Counted from the stretch's first letter, positions 9,107-17,664 are shown. The stretch: DNA of 64,000 bases from Bacillus sp. IITD106 (GCF_019459225.1 NZ_JAIAZY010000004.1:62001-126000); one strand, 5' to 3'. Numbers and translations are program-made. Notes: generated by a model not told the origin, from the letters alone.

Positions 9107-10069
9107 TCAAAATTTTAAATGGAAATTTAGATGCTCAAATTCATCGAATTTACTAACCTCAAAAGAAATATACAACGTATTTCCGATATAGGCTTCTTTT
9201 TCAAATACAGGCCAAACTCCTGGTTCTCCAGCTTCAACTGCAAATTGCCATTTATGTTGAGCTTCGTTCCCAAAATAATCTTGAACCGCCAATTTTACAT
9301 AGTGGTAGCCGTCTAGTAATAGTTCGCTAGGGGTAAAATATATTTCACCTTTTTCCTCTGAATATTGGGGAACGACTTTATTTCCATCAAGATACATGCA
9401 GATACTAGCGGGGTTAATACCTGACTCCTCGTCCTTTACAAAAGCTCCGATTTTTAATGTGGAGGTTGAGACAATCTCACCCCCTGTAGGAAATTCTCCA
9501 CATATTTCTGGATTAATTAAGTCTTCATTTGTTTTCCCATATACCGCTCGAAGGCAATCAATATAAATCTTCCCTGCATTTTTATTATCATCATTTGTTT
9601 CTAGCAATCTAACAGGAATATCAAGCTTCAAAGGCGTCTGCTTGCCTAGGGGAATCTTTGCATCAACATATCGCCACCCTATCCAATCCACATTTGTTGC
9701 AAAGTCGATTTGAAAGGGATTGTCATTTCCATCTCTTAATTGGGCTCTTAGTAAATGACCATTTCCATCCCCATATACCCACATACCTATTGTTTCTGGA
9801 TAATCATGTAAAACTATTTTTTCTTTCGTATACGCATAGGCACCGGATATCCCCGTTGTTCCTATAAAATCATACTTCAATTCCAAGGAGCTTTTCCCAA
9901 AACGTGCGGGCTCTGGATATGTTGCTTCACGTATTGACACGGATTTATAGCGAGCACCACCACATGTCCAATGATCTAAGCCATTTTCAAATGATTCTAG
10001 TATGATAGGTGGTTTATCAACGTGATCATGCTGCTTCCTTGCTGAGAATTCTTTGCTTTCTTCAATCAT
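9107..10069 (-). CDS. Carbohydrate-binding-like / Ig-like protein, 5' part of a split gene
   Basis: The 320-residue frame opens with a jelly-roll-like domain (PPIILESFENGLDHWTCGG, residues about 20-175) of the kind found beside phosphodiester glycosidases and surface metallophosphatases of Firmicutes. An Ig-like domain follows (about 195-285). It stops at UGA within LKF-stop; skipping one T of TTTT joins it smoothly to the phosphoesterase frame (LKFDPQKLKSIEKQ). The ATG at 10069 has GAGGTG eight bases upstream; ATG at 10075 is an alternative. No signal peptide or membrane anchor is visible, unusual for a protein of this type. The phosphodiester-glycosidase domain that I recall in front of it in relatives is absent. 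Confidence 0.65.
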   Translation of the reverse strand: MIEESKEFSARKQHDHVDKPPIILESFENGLDHWTCGGARYKSVSIREATYPEPARFGKSSLELKYDFIGTTGISGAYAYTKEKIVLHDYPETIGMWVYGDGNGHLLRAQLRDGNDNPFQIDFATNVDWIGWRYVDAKIPLGKQTPLKLDIPVRLLETNDDNKNAGKIYIDCLRAVYGKTNEDLINPEICGEFPTGGEIVSTSTLKIGAFVKDEESGINPASICMYLDGNKVVPQYSEEKGEIYFTPSELLLDGYHYVKLAVQDYFGNEAQHKWQFAVEAGEPGVWPVFEKEAYIGNTLYISFEVSKFDEFEHLNFHLKF

Positions 10070-10123
10070 CTTCATCTCACCTCACATGGATGGTCATTTC
10101 ATTGAAATCGAGAGATGTTCTTA

Positions 10124-10171
10124 TCAAATTCTTAATCTTGCATACCCTGCTAATAGAGGAATGACTTCCAT
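10124..10171 (-). CDS. Possible 15-residue leader ORF
   Basis: ATG at 10171 follows GAGGAGGTGCC, one of the strongest ribosome sites in the window, and encodes MEVIPLLAGYARLRI before TGA. It sits about 55 bases upstream of the split carbohydrate-binding gene. It could be a leader peptide or what is left of a deleted N-terminal domain. No homologue is recognised. Confidence 0.3.
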   Translation of the reverse strand: MEVIPLLAGYARLRI

Positions 10172-10201
10172 TTGTGGCACCTCCTCATACTAGTAAAGAT
10201 C

Positions 10202-10234
10202 CATTTAGTTTATTGCTAAATGAGTTTTTTAATT
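10202..10234 (+). terminator. Hairpin between GNAT and split gene
   Basis: CATTTAG and CTAAATG flank a 7-base loop and are followed by GAGTTTTTT on the plus strand. There is no plus-strand gene upstream, so whether it ends transcription of the minus-strand GNAT gene is unclear. Confidence 0.35.
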
Positions 10235-10242
10235 TAGTTGTC

Positions 10243-10692
10243 TTATATATCCTTATAATAAAAAAGAGCTGAACCCATTCGTTTCATTATCGAAAAGCCG
10301 TTCTTTTCATAAAACTCAATAGCCGCCTTTTGTTTTTCGGTTGTGTCTAAAATAATCCTATTATAATCCTTCGAAATTGCATCAATTATTGCTACGTTCA
10401 AAAGCCGTTGTCCAATCCCTTTTTTACGATATTCCGGATACAAATACATTCTCTTTAGTTCCGCGACCCTACTTTCGTTTTTCTTAATAGCAATGCACCC
10501 TATTATCTTACGATTATGCAAAGCTACCCAAAAACCTCCTCCGGATTGAATATACTCTTCTGTAATATTATCTAAGTCATAGTCTAATTTTCTATCATAT
10601 GAAAATCCGAATTCTTCATGTATCGTAACGACCAACTCTTTTACCGCTGAAGCATGTTCGTCTATAAATTGGACTATCTTGATATCCTCCAT
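10243..10692 (-). CDS. GNAT family N-acetyltransferase
   Basis: The 149-residue protein has one GNAT domain. The acetyl-CoA loop reads YPEYRKKGIGQRLLNVAI at about residues 87-104 (R/Q-x-x-G-x-G/A motif), followed by IILDTTEKQKAAIEFYEKNGF, the usual C-terminal beta-alpha unit. The acceptor is unknown; small stand-alone GNATs of this kind act on amines, peptides or antibiotics. A GGGGG sequence precedes the ATG. It lies 40 bases beyond the Nudix gene in the same direction and may be co-transcribed. Confidence 0.8.
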   Translation of the reverse strand: MEDIKIVQFIDEHASAVKELVVTIHEEFGFSYDRKLDYDLDNITEEYIQSGGGFWVALHNRKIIGCIAIKKNESRVAELKRMYLYPEYRKKGIGQRLLNVAIIDAISKDYNRIILDTTEKQKAAIEFYEKNGFSIMKRMGSALFYYKDI

Positions 10693-10732
10693 TTATAATC
10701 CCCCAAACTTAAAAAAACAAGCTAAAAAACGT

Positions 10733-11194
10733 TTAACATACATAATCAAATATACGGATATCAACCTCATCTATATAGCCGATGTCTTCCTCACGGTCCC
10801 ATAGTTTTATTCTAGAGGTTTCTTCATTTTTTCTAAAGGGTTGAAGCTTATCTATTTTCGCGAAGTAAATTGGGTTATATTTTATATGACCAGACTTAGT
10901 ATTCTGTACTTTTAATAAACCTTTAAACTCCATTTCACTAACGAGTTGGCCAGTTTCTTCATACAATTCTCTGATTGCACAGGCTTTTGAAGACTCATTC
11001 TTCTCCCTTTTCCCTGCAGGTACTTCCCATTGTTTTCGCCAAATGTTGTAACAGAGAAGGTACTTCCCTTCACATTTAATAACAGCAAACGAGCCTGCAA
11101 GTGGCTGATAACTATGTATTTCATTTTCACATGCATATATAAATTCTAGAAACTGAAAACCATTATTTTTAAGGGATATCACATGAATCACCAC
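10733..11194 (-). CDS. Nudix hydrolase
   Basis: The 153-residue protein has a full Nudix box, G-x5-E-x7-REL-x-EE-x-G, reading GKREKNESSKACAIRELYEE followed by TG at about residues 77-98. It should hydrolyse a nucleoside-diphosphate-linked substrate with Mg2+. The substrate is not predictable. The start is uncertain: the listed GTG at 11194 has no strong ribosome site, and a GTG four codons further in is possible. The 237 bases upstream (11195-11431) show no further gene. Confidence 0.82.
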   Translation of the reverse strand: MVIHVISLKNNGFQFLEFIYACENEIHSYQPLAGSFAVIKCEGKYLLCYNIWRKQWEVPAGKREKNESSKACAIRELYEETGQLVSEMEFKGLLKVQNTKSGHIKYNPIYFAKIDKLQPFRKNEETSRIKLWDREEDIGYIDEVDIRIFDYVC

Positions 11195-11431
11195 ATTTTA
11201 AGATCGTTATAAACTATATTTCTGTTTGCTATTAAGGAATACCTTCTATTCTTTTAACATTTTCAAATCATTCACTATCTACCTCAATCTATTACAACTT
11301 AATTGGAATATTTTTGAGGCCTTATCTTATTTGAAGCGTCAATTAAACCTTCAACCGTGGGGTTTTATGTTTCTCAGTGAAATAAACAATTATCTATGCT
11401 AACTAAATTGAAGTATAGCTCCATTTCCTTT

Positions 11432-11797
11432 CTAGAAATCCTTTGCTAATTCGATTAATTCGATAAGTTCTTGATTTGGGCCTTCATAAAAGACCGCCCG
11501 CCAGCCATTTTTTAGTTTTATGGGGCCTTCAGCTGGGATAATCCCATTTCTTTGAAGTTGAATGATCCAATCAGAAAGATCATTCACTTCCCATGAAATA
11601 TGGATGTTATCTTTGTCATACTCTTCTTTCTCCTCCGATTGGATTAATTCAATTCTTATAGAATCTCTTTTTAAAAATGTAATCTTTTCACCTACCAGCT
11701 CGAAGCGTTGCTCAATTGAAAAACCAAATACCTCTTCGTAAAATTTCTCCGATTTTTCTAAGTCTTGTACTTGTATGCCAACATGATGCCACTTCAT
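11432..11797 (-). CDS. VOC family (glyoxalase/bleomycin-resistance fold) protein
   Basis: The 121-residue protein begins MKWHHVGIQVQDLEKSEKFYEEVFGF, the hallmark of a vicinal-oxygen-chelate domain. It has two beta-alpha-beta-beta-beta halves, with metal-ligand-like residues H5, E55, H70-region and E117. The C-terminal half carries WRAVFYEGPNQELIELIE. Its stop side is free, and its start overlaps the QueA-like gene by four bases (ATGA), so the two are translationally coupled. Reaction unknown. Confidence 0.8.
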   Translation of the reverse strand: MKWHHVGIQVQDLEKSEKFYEEVFGFSIEQRFELVGEKITFLKRDSIRIELIQSEEKEEYDKDNIHISWEVNDLSDWIIQLQRNGIIPAEGPIKLKNGWRAVFYEGPNQELIELIELAKDF

Positions 11798-12831
11798 CGT
11801 TCATTCCCCATTGGCAAGATAAAGTTCATATCCCCAAATTCATGCCATAAATACTCATGTTCAAGTGCTTCATGATAAGATTTTAGCAAATAATCTTTTT
11901 TAATGAATGCTGTTAGCAAATGCAAATGGCTAGCTTCAGGCTCATGGAATCCAGTCAATAGACCATCCACCACTTTTAAAGGGTATCCCTCTTTAATGAA
12001 TAAATCGGTAAGTCGATTTTGTGGTGTCACTTGACCTTTATGATCTGATGCTGATTCTAGAGCCCGTACGACAGTCGTCCCAACTGCTATTACTCGACCA
12101 CCATCCTTTCGCGTCCTGTTCACTATTTCCGCTGTTTGTTCTGATATAGAAAATCGTTCTGGATGCTTATTAGGGGTTGGCCAGTGATTTTCACCATAAT
12201 AGCTAAGTCCAGCATGTAGTTGTAAAAAAGTTGTTTGAACTCCCTTTTTCTTTAACTGATTTATAAGACCCCAGGAAAACGCCCTACCTGCAGAAGCCAT
12301 TTCAACTGAACCTGGAACTGTAGCATACACGGTTTGATATGCTTCCAGTGGCCAAGAGGTATCGATATATTCATAGCGAATGGGTTCGCCAAATTGAAAA
12401 ATCATGTTATATAATTCGACCCCGCCCTTTGAAAATAAAAGTCTAACTAACGGACGCTCACTTCCATTACCAATAATTGTAGCTGTAATGCCATTTTCAA
12501 GTATAAGCTTCACCCCAATTTCACAAAGTCCATTTAACACTAGGGCATCCCACTCGCGATCAGAAAGTCGTCGTGAAAGCCGCACCTCAACGTTACGTCC
12601 GCCTCGTCTTCCTCTTAAAACGGAAGGAATTGTCCGACTGTTATTCATGACGAGTAAATCACCGGGCTTTAGGTATGAAGCAAGATCTTTAAATTGTCCG
12701 TGAACCGTTTTTCCTGATACGCAATCCAAAACCATAAGTCTGACTCCATCCCGTGATGTACCTCTTTTTTCAGGTGGAATTGATGCATTTAAATTCGAAG
12801 GAATATGAAAATCTTTAGCATCCACTTTCAT
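11794..12831 (-). CDS. QueA-like S-adenosylmethionine:tRNA ribosyltransferase-isomerase paralogue
   Basis: The 345-residue protein matches QueA in length and order: an N-terminal GDLLVMNNSRTIPSVLRG, a central AYQTVYATVPGSVEMASAG, then LHAGLSYYG, GGRVIAVGTTVVRALE, VDGLLTGFHEPEASHLHLL and a C-terminal FGDMNFI. QueA transfers the ribosyl of SAM to 7-aminomethyl-7-deazaguanine in tRNA during queuosine synthesis. Several near-invariant QueA motifs differ here (AGLHFT becomes AGRAFS, FHLPKSTL becomes FHEPEASH), and no tgt or queG gene is nearby, so this is probably a divergent paralogue. The ATG at 12831 with GAGGGGG upstream is chosen over an in-frame start at 12882 that would overlap the SDR gene. 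Confidence 0.75.
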   Translation of the reverse strand: MKVDAKDFHIPSNLNASIPPEKRGTSRDGVRLMVLDCVSGKTVHGQFKDLASYLKPGDLLVMNNSRTIPSVLRGRRGGRNVEVRLSRRLSDREWDALVLNGLCEIGVKLILENGITATIIGNGSERPLVRLLFSKGGVELYNMIFQFGEPIRYEYIDTSWPLEAYQTVYATVPGSVEMASAGRAFSWGLINQLKKKGVQTTFLQLHAGLSYYGENHWPTPNKHPERFSISEQTAEIVNRTRKDGGRVIAVGTTVVRALESASDHKGQVTPQNRLTDLFIKEGYPLKVVDGLLTGFHEPEASHLHLLTAFIKKDYLLKSYHEALEHEYLWHEFGDMNFILPMGNER

Positions 12832-12841
12832 CGTATCCCCC

Positions 12842-13558
12842 TCACTCACCCTTAAAGGATTGTGCTTCAAAACGCTGTCCATTTATCGTTTTGGAATCAC
12901 TTGAAGCGAGATAGAGAAAGACATCTACAACATCACCTGGGTTAGCAAGATCATAATCGCAGTCAGGAACAGCCTTATCATGCATGTCAGTATCCATTTC
13001 TCCAGGATCCACCATGTTTATCCGCACTCCTGTTTCCTGTAATTCATCTGCCCATGTTTGTGTTAATCCTTCAAGTGCAAATTTTGATATACCGTAAGCT
13101 CCCCATTCAGCAAAACCAGTACGCCCCGCTTCAGATGTAACATTTATAATCGACCCTTCATTCCGCTCGAGCATTCCAGGTAACACCCGTTTTGTTAGTA
13201 AAAAGGGGTTCATAATGTTTACTTTTAACACTTCAGTAAAATCATCATTTGGATAATCAAGAAGTAAAGTTGGTCCTGGTCCAAATATGGATGCATTATT
13301 TATTAAAACATCCACTCGCCCGTATACATTTTCAACAATTGAGACAAACCTTTCTACGTCTCTTTCTAGTGACACATCAGCAGCCACCGCCAATACCTCT
13401 GCTCCAAGGCTTTCCACTTCTTCTTTTACTTTTAATAGTTCCTCCTCGCCTCTAGAACAAATTGCGAGTCTTACTCCAGTTTTTGCAAACGCATACGTAA
13501 GGGCTTTTCCTAACCCCTTTGATGCACCTGTAATCATAACAACACGTTTATTTCCCAT
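12842..13558 (-). CDS. Short-chain dehydrogenase/reductase
   Basis: The 238-residue protein has the classical SDR cofactor motif TGASKGLG near residue 9, the NNAS motif (LINNASIFG), the active-site Ser in NVTSEAGR and the YGISK catalytic Tyr/Lys pair. It should be an NAD(P)-dependent oxidoreductase of unknown substrate. The ATG at 13558 with AAGGGGGAT upstream is preferred over 13576. Ten bases separate it from the QueA-like gene; SDR, QueA-like and VOC genes form one unit. Confidence 0.85.
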   Translation of the reverse strand: MGNKRVVMITGASKGLGKALTYAFAKTGVRLAICSRGEEELLKVKEEVESLGAEVLAVAADVSLERDVERFVSIVENVYGRVDVLINNASIFGPGPTLLLDYPNDDFTEVLKVNIMNPFLLTKRVLPGMLERNEGSIINVTSEAGRTGFAEWGAYGISKFALEGLTQTWADELQETGVRINMVDPGEMDTDMHDKAVPDCDYDLANPGDVVDVFLYLASSDSKTINGQRFEAQSFKGE

Positions 13559-13690
13559 ATAAAAATCCCCCTTCATAGCCTTTGTTGACTTTATTATAAA
13601 GAGGGTAAGAATTAATTAAATCGAGAAAAGGCGGTAGATGTTAATACAAAAAATGAAGGGGGAAACATACAACTTACGACCGAGACAAGA

Positions 13691-13734
13691 GAAAAAGGTG
13701 GTAGAACTAAAATTCTTATAGTTCAACCACCTTA
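13691..13734 (-). terminator. Terminator of the recQ-phosphatase unit
   Basis: AAGGTGGT pairs with ACCACCTT, extended by an AACTA/TAGTT inner stem. The minus-strand 3' side continues as TTTTTCTC. It follows the phosphatase stop at 13744. Confidence 0.75.
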
Positions 13735-13743
13735 TTTTCCTAT

Positions 13744-14331
13744 CTATTTCAGTTCCTTATACTTCGAAAGGTGCCCCACCTGGTTATAATCATTAATCAT
13801 CCATTTCTCTTCCCGAAAATTAATATTGCTAATACATGCATTGATTAACTTCGTCTTACCTGAACCTATTTCTCCATCAGATAAAATCGATAAAATGGCG
13901 TTAATGACACCTCCATGTGCTACAAGGAGTACTTTTTTATTGCCGTACTTTCGATTGATTTTTTCAATACCTGCCATTACACGCTCATTAAGTGCTGATC
14001 TTTCTTCTTGATTGGGGATATCCCTGTTCGGATACTTCGTTTCTATCTCTTCCCGAGTCATCCCTTCTGCGTCACCAAAGGAACGCTCTGCAAATTCTTC
14101 CATTTCAATAAGTGGAATATGCAGTCCTTCATTAATAATTTCAGCCGTACGCTTTGCTCGTTGGAGTGGACTCGTAACAATGAGATCCCATTGATCGTTT
14201 TTTAAAAAATCCCTACATTCTTCTGCTTGACGTACTCCTGTTGAATTTAAAGATATATCCGTTTTTCCTTGAAGTTTACCTAAAGCGTTCCAATCTGTCT
14301 CACCATGTCGAATCAAACAAATGGTCGTTAT
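13744..14331 (-). CDS. Histidine phosphatase family protein
   Basis: This phosphoglycerate-mutase-fold phosphatase has the RHGETDWN motif, IVTSPLQRAKRTAE and HGGVINAI, giving the two catalytic His and two Arg. No normal ATG/GTG start lies at the expected N-terminus. The frame reads ITTICLIRHGE after the RecQ stop, and GGGAGA sits eight bases before an ATA codon at 14331. A TTG 15 bases further in would delete most of the first beta strand and is badly spaced. ATA is therefore proposed as the start (195 aa), as an inference. It follows recQ by one base and is translationally coupled. Its substrate is unknown. Confidence 0.8.
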   Translation of the reverse strand: MTTICLIRHGETDWNALGKLQGKTDISLNSTGVRQAEECRDFLKNDQWDLIVTSPLQRAKRTAEIINEGLHIPLIEMEEFAERSFGDAEGMTREEIETKYPNRDIPNQEERSALNERVMAGIEKINRKYGNKKVLLVAHGGVINAILSILSDGEIGSGKTKLINACISNINFREEKWMINDYNQVGHLSKYKELK

Positions 14332-14332
14332 T

Positions 14333-16480
14333 TTAAACTTCTCCCTTCATTACCTTCTCTTTATTTCTTTGTAAAAACGCACGTATCATGAAAAAGCTGA
14401 CCTCATTTGGCAGCAACTCTTTAATGGGAGTTAGTCTTGTAGACTCAGCTTTTTCCACCGCTTTTTCGATCAATTCTTCGTATTGGTCTGGGATAAATTG
14501 ATCCCAATCAATCTCATACCCTTCTTCATCACATTTGATTAAATGCGATTCTACCGTTCTTTCTGAAAGTTCCCGCTCTTGGGCAATTTCGTCTATACCC
14601 ATTCCATCTTGCAGCATTTGATACGTTACAAGATGACTCGATTCTTTCGTACTCTTAGAAGCAGTCTTCCTCTCTACCTTCATCGTGACAAACTGTTTTC
14701 TTTCTACCCCTTTTTCTTCACAATAATCGTTAATGATAGACAAGAAATCGGTCCCGTATGCTTCAAGTTTTCTTTCACCAATTCCTTTTATTTGTAAAAG
14801 CTCATTTTCATCTTGCGGCAGCCCAGCACTCATTTCTCTTAATGTCGCATCAGAGAAAATAACGTACGGAGGTACTTTTTCTTTTTCGGCAAACTCTCTT
14901 CTCAACTCTCGCAGACGTTCGAAGAGGTCATTGTCCGCAACGATTTGAGCAATGCGTACTTTTTCCTTACGCATCACGGGTTCTTTTCCACGCAAAACAT
15001 TTCCTGCACTTTCGGTCAACATTAATATAGGATATTGTCCGTCAGTCGGTTGCAAATACCCTTCTGCGGTCAAAAAATCAATAAATTCACTTACCTCTTT
15101 TTGGGTTCGCTCCTTCATAATGCCAAATGTAGTCAACTGATCGAACCGAAAGCTTCTAATTTTTTTGTCGGCCGACCCCGTAAGTACCTTGGCGATCATT
15201 GTTTTTCCGAAACGCTCATTCATTCTCCTTATGCACGAAAGAACTTTTTGCGCATCCACCGTGACATCCACTTGTTCTCGAGAATCTGTACAATTTCCAC
15301 ACTTGCCGCATTCGGGAGGATTCTTTTCACCGAAATAATGCAATATATATTGCTGTAGGCATGATTCCGTGTGTCCGTAAGCGACCATTTTTCTTAGCTT
15401 TGTATATTCATGTTCTTTACGGCCTTCATCCATTTCGGACTGTTCAATTAAAAAGGATTGAATTTGTGCATCTTGGGGAGCAAATAGCAAAATACACGCG
15501 CTTTCTACACCATCTCTTCCCGCTCTCCCGGCCTCCTGATAATAGGATTCCATATTCCGTGGGATATGATAATGAATAACGAAACGCACATTCGATTTAT
15601 TGATACCCATTCCAAATGCATTTGTGGCCACCATTATCGAAATATCGTCAAATAAAAAACGCTCCTGCTGCCGGTTGCGTTCAGCTTCTGACATTCCAGC
15701 ATGATATTTTCCTGCAGATAATCCTTTTCTTTCTAATAAAAGGTGAATTCGATCTACTTCTTTTCTTGTTGCTGCATAAATGATGCCCGCTTGCGTTTTA
15801 TTTTTTTCAATATAATTCAATAAAAAGCGGTCTCTGTCCTCCCCCTTCACGACTTGGAAATGCAGATTTTCTCTTTCAAATCCAGTCATGACTACATTTT
15901 CTTTACGAATATGAAGGAGTTCACAAATATCATTTTGTACTTGTGGAGTAGCCGTTGCGGTAAGTGCTAAAATAACCGGTTTAGGTTGAATGTGATTGAT
16001 TAAATTTTTGATTTGCAAGTAACTGGGACGGAAATCATGCCCCCATTGGGAAATACAATGTGCCTCGTCAATGGCAAGAAAGGATATGTGAATTTCTTTT
16101 AGAAGTCGTAAAAACGAAGGTACTTCCAGTCGTTCGGGAGCAATGTAGACTAGTTTATAATTTCCGTTGTAAATTCCTCGAAGCCGTTCATTGATGTCCT
16201 CGCTCGAAAGTGTACTGTTTATAAACGTAGAAGGAATCCCTGTTTTTTCAAGTGCATCTACTTGATCTTTCATTAATGAAATAAGTGGAGAAATAACAAT
16301 GGTTATTCCTGGAAAAAGCATTGCTGGTATTTGATAACAAAGTGATTTTCCGCCGCCTGTTGGCATGATGGCGAGAGTATCTTTTCCTTCCGATACTTTC
16401 TGGATGATTTCTTCCTGCCCATCACGAAATTGATCATAACCAAAATATGTTTGTAATACGTTTTTTGCTTTATTTAACAA
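14333..16480 (-). CDS. recQ: ATP-dependent DNA helicase RecQ
   Basis: The 715-residue protein has the RecQ layout. Motif 0 is FRDGQEEII, Walker A is MPTGGGKS at about 39-46, and the DEAH box sits in IDEAHCISQWGHDFRPSY. The helicase C-terminal domain includes GMGINKSNVRFVIHYHIPRNMESYYQEAGRAGRDG (in pieces). A zinc-binding RQC segment carries C-G-K-C-G-N-C, and an HRDC domain lies near 515-590 (LQIKGIGERKLEAYG). A C-terminal helix-turn-helix extension follows (MLQDGMGIDEIAQERELSERT). It unwinds DNA 3' to 5' in recombination and fork repair. GGAGG eight bases before the TTG at 16480 sets the start, five codons inside the longest frame. Confidence 0.95.
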   Translation of the reverse strand: MLNKAKNVLQTYFGYDQFRDGQEEIIQKVSEGKDTLAIMPTGGGKSLCYQIPAMLFPGITIVISPLISLMKDQVDALEKTGIPSTFINSTLSSEDINERLRGIYNGNYKLVYIAPERLEVPSFLRLLKEIHISFLAIDEAHCISQWGHDFRPSYLQIKNLINHIQPKPVILALTATATPQVQNDICELLHIRKENVVMTGFERENLHFQVVKGEDRDRFLLNYIEKNKTQAGIIYAATRKEVDRIHLLLERKGLSAGKYHAGMSEAERNRQQERFLFDDISIMVATNAFGMGINKSNVRFVIHYHIPRNMESYYQEAGRAGRDGVESACILLFAPQDAQIQSFLIEQSEMDEGRKEHEYTKLRKMVAYGHTESCLQQYILHYFGEKNPPECGKCGNCTDSREQVDVTVDAQKVLSCIRRMNERFGKTMIAKVLTGSADKKIRSFRFDQLTTFGIMKERTQKEVSEFIDFLTAEGYLQPTDGQYPILMLTESAGNVLRGKEPVMRKEKVRIAQIVADNDLFERLRELRREFAEKEKVPPYVIFSDATLREMSAGLPQDENELLQIKGIGERKLEAYGTDFLSIINDYCEEKGVERKQFVTMKVERKTASKSTKESSHLVTYQMLQDGMGIDEIAQERELSERTVESHLIKCDEEGYEIDWDQFIPDQYEELIEKAVEKAESTRLTPIKELLPNEVSFFMIRAFLQRNKEKVMKGEV

Positions 16481-16685
16481 GGAAAGAACCTCCAATTAAG
16501 AGATAGCTCCATTATAGCAAATATATTATGGGAATGAATTGAATAACATTTAATTATGATAGTTTTAGATTGATAGAAAATATATTTATGTTTAGTTTTA
16601 GGAATTTTTTAAAAGTTCCATTGTTTGAAAAAGCGTTTTCATGGTAGCATTGACATATCTTATATACGAAATTGGAGGTAGCTTT

Positions 16686-17660
16686 ATGCCATCGATTAAC
16701 TACGAAAAGCTTCAAGCATTAAGTGATCTTTGTACTCCTTGGTGTTTATATACTGTCGGTACCCTCCGAATTGCAGATTATATTTCTGAAGGAATCAGCC
16801 ATATTGATGATCTCGCAAAAGTAAGTGGGAGTGATGCATACGCGCTTCAAAATGTAATGCGTCATCTTGTAAATAAAGGTGTTTTTGAAGAAACAGAGCC
16901 TAGTAGGTTTGCACTTAACGAAGTATCTAGAGGATTACTTGAACCCGGGTTTAGGCCTGAATTAACGGGCATTTTTGGTCGAATGGCATATGCATGGGGA
17001 ACGCTTCCTACATACGTAAAAACTGGAGCTTCCGGATATCATGAACAGTTCGGGCTTCCTTTTTGGGAAGATCTCGCAGCTAATCCTGATGTCGGAAAGA
17101 GCTTCGATGACTTAATGGGACTAGCTGGACACGGAGTCCCTGATCCTCATTTTCCCATTACAGGTGATTGGGATGCCATCCAAACCGTTGTTGACGTCGG
17201 CGGTGGAACTGGGGCGATGCTAGCGGAAATTCTTCGTGCCAGACCTCACATCCATGGTACGTTGGTGGATCTTCCCGGGACGGCTTCACGATCTTCCGAG
17301 GTTTTCCAAGATGCAGGCGTAAGTGATCGCGTTACAGTGGCTGGGCAAAGTTTTTTTGATCCCCTTCCTGCTGGTGCCGATATATACTTGCTGAAAAAAG
17401 TACTTGGAAACTGGCCGGACAAGGAGAAAAAAGATATATTACGTCGTTGTGCTGAAGCCGCTCATCCATCGAGCCGGATCATCATTATGGGTGGAGTAAC
17501 ACCTGATGAAGAACGACATCAATTAAGTATTGAAATGGTACTGGTTGGCGGGAAGCCAATCGCTTTATCCGAATTCCGTGAAATGGCTAATGAAGTCGGT
17601 CTGGAGATAACTTCAGCGCAACAGCATGGGGGCTTTTTAGTCGAGTGTCAGCCAGTCTAA
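16686..17660 (+). CDS. O-methyltransferase-like protein (AOMT/DnrK type)
   Basis: The 324-residue protein has an N-terminal winged-helix dimerisation domain (about 1-95) and a SAM-binding domain with VVDVGGGTGAMLAEIL near residue 165 and FDPLPAGADIYLLKKVL. Plant-type and antibiotic O-methyltransferases have a catalytic His in an H-D-W motif. Here the matching segment is KKVLGNWPDKE, so the His is Gly. DnrK/RdmB-like proteins with L-N-W at this place include hydroxylases and decarboxylases that use SAM without methyl transfer. GGAGG precedes the ATG at 16686. The gene is more G+C-rich than its neighbours, monocistronic and flanked by minus-strand genes, which suggests transfer. Natural substrate unknown. 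Confidence 0.75.
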   Translation: MPSINYEKLQALSDLCTPWCLYTVGTLRIADYISEGISHIDDLAKVSGSDAYALQNVMRHLVNKGVFEETEPSRFALNEVSRGLLEPGFRPELTGIFGRMAYAWGTLPTYVKTGASGYHEQFGLPFWEDLAANPDVGKSFDDLMGLAGHGVPDPHFPITGDWDAIQTVVDVGGGTGAMLAEILRARPHIHGTLVDLPGTASRSSEVFQDAGVSDRVTVAGQSFFDPLPAGADIYLLKKVLGNWPDKEKKDILRRCAEAAHPSSRIIIMGGVTPDEERHQLSIEMVLVGGKPIALSEFREMANEVGLEITSAQQHGGFLVECQPV

Positions 17661-17664
17661 AGAG

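Noticed and set aside
11195-11431. Possible small gene or RNA between Nudix and VOC genes
   Set aside because: AT-rich, no ribosome site, no convincing hairpin with U-run; nothing supportable.
16624-16643. cre-like sequence upstream of the methyltransferase-like gene (TGAAAAAGCGTTTTCA)
   Set aside because: It is nearly palindromic but two bases too long for the 14-base cre consensus, so I do not call it.
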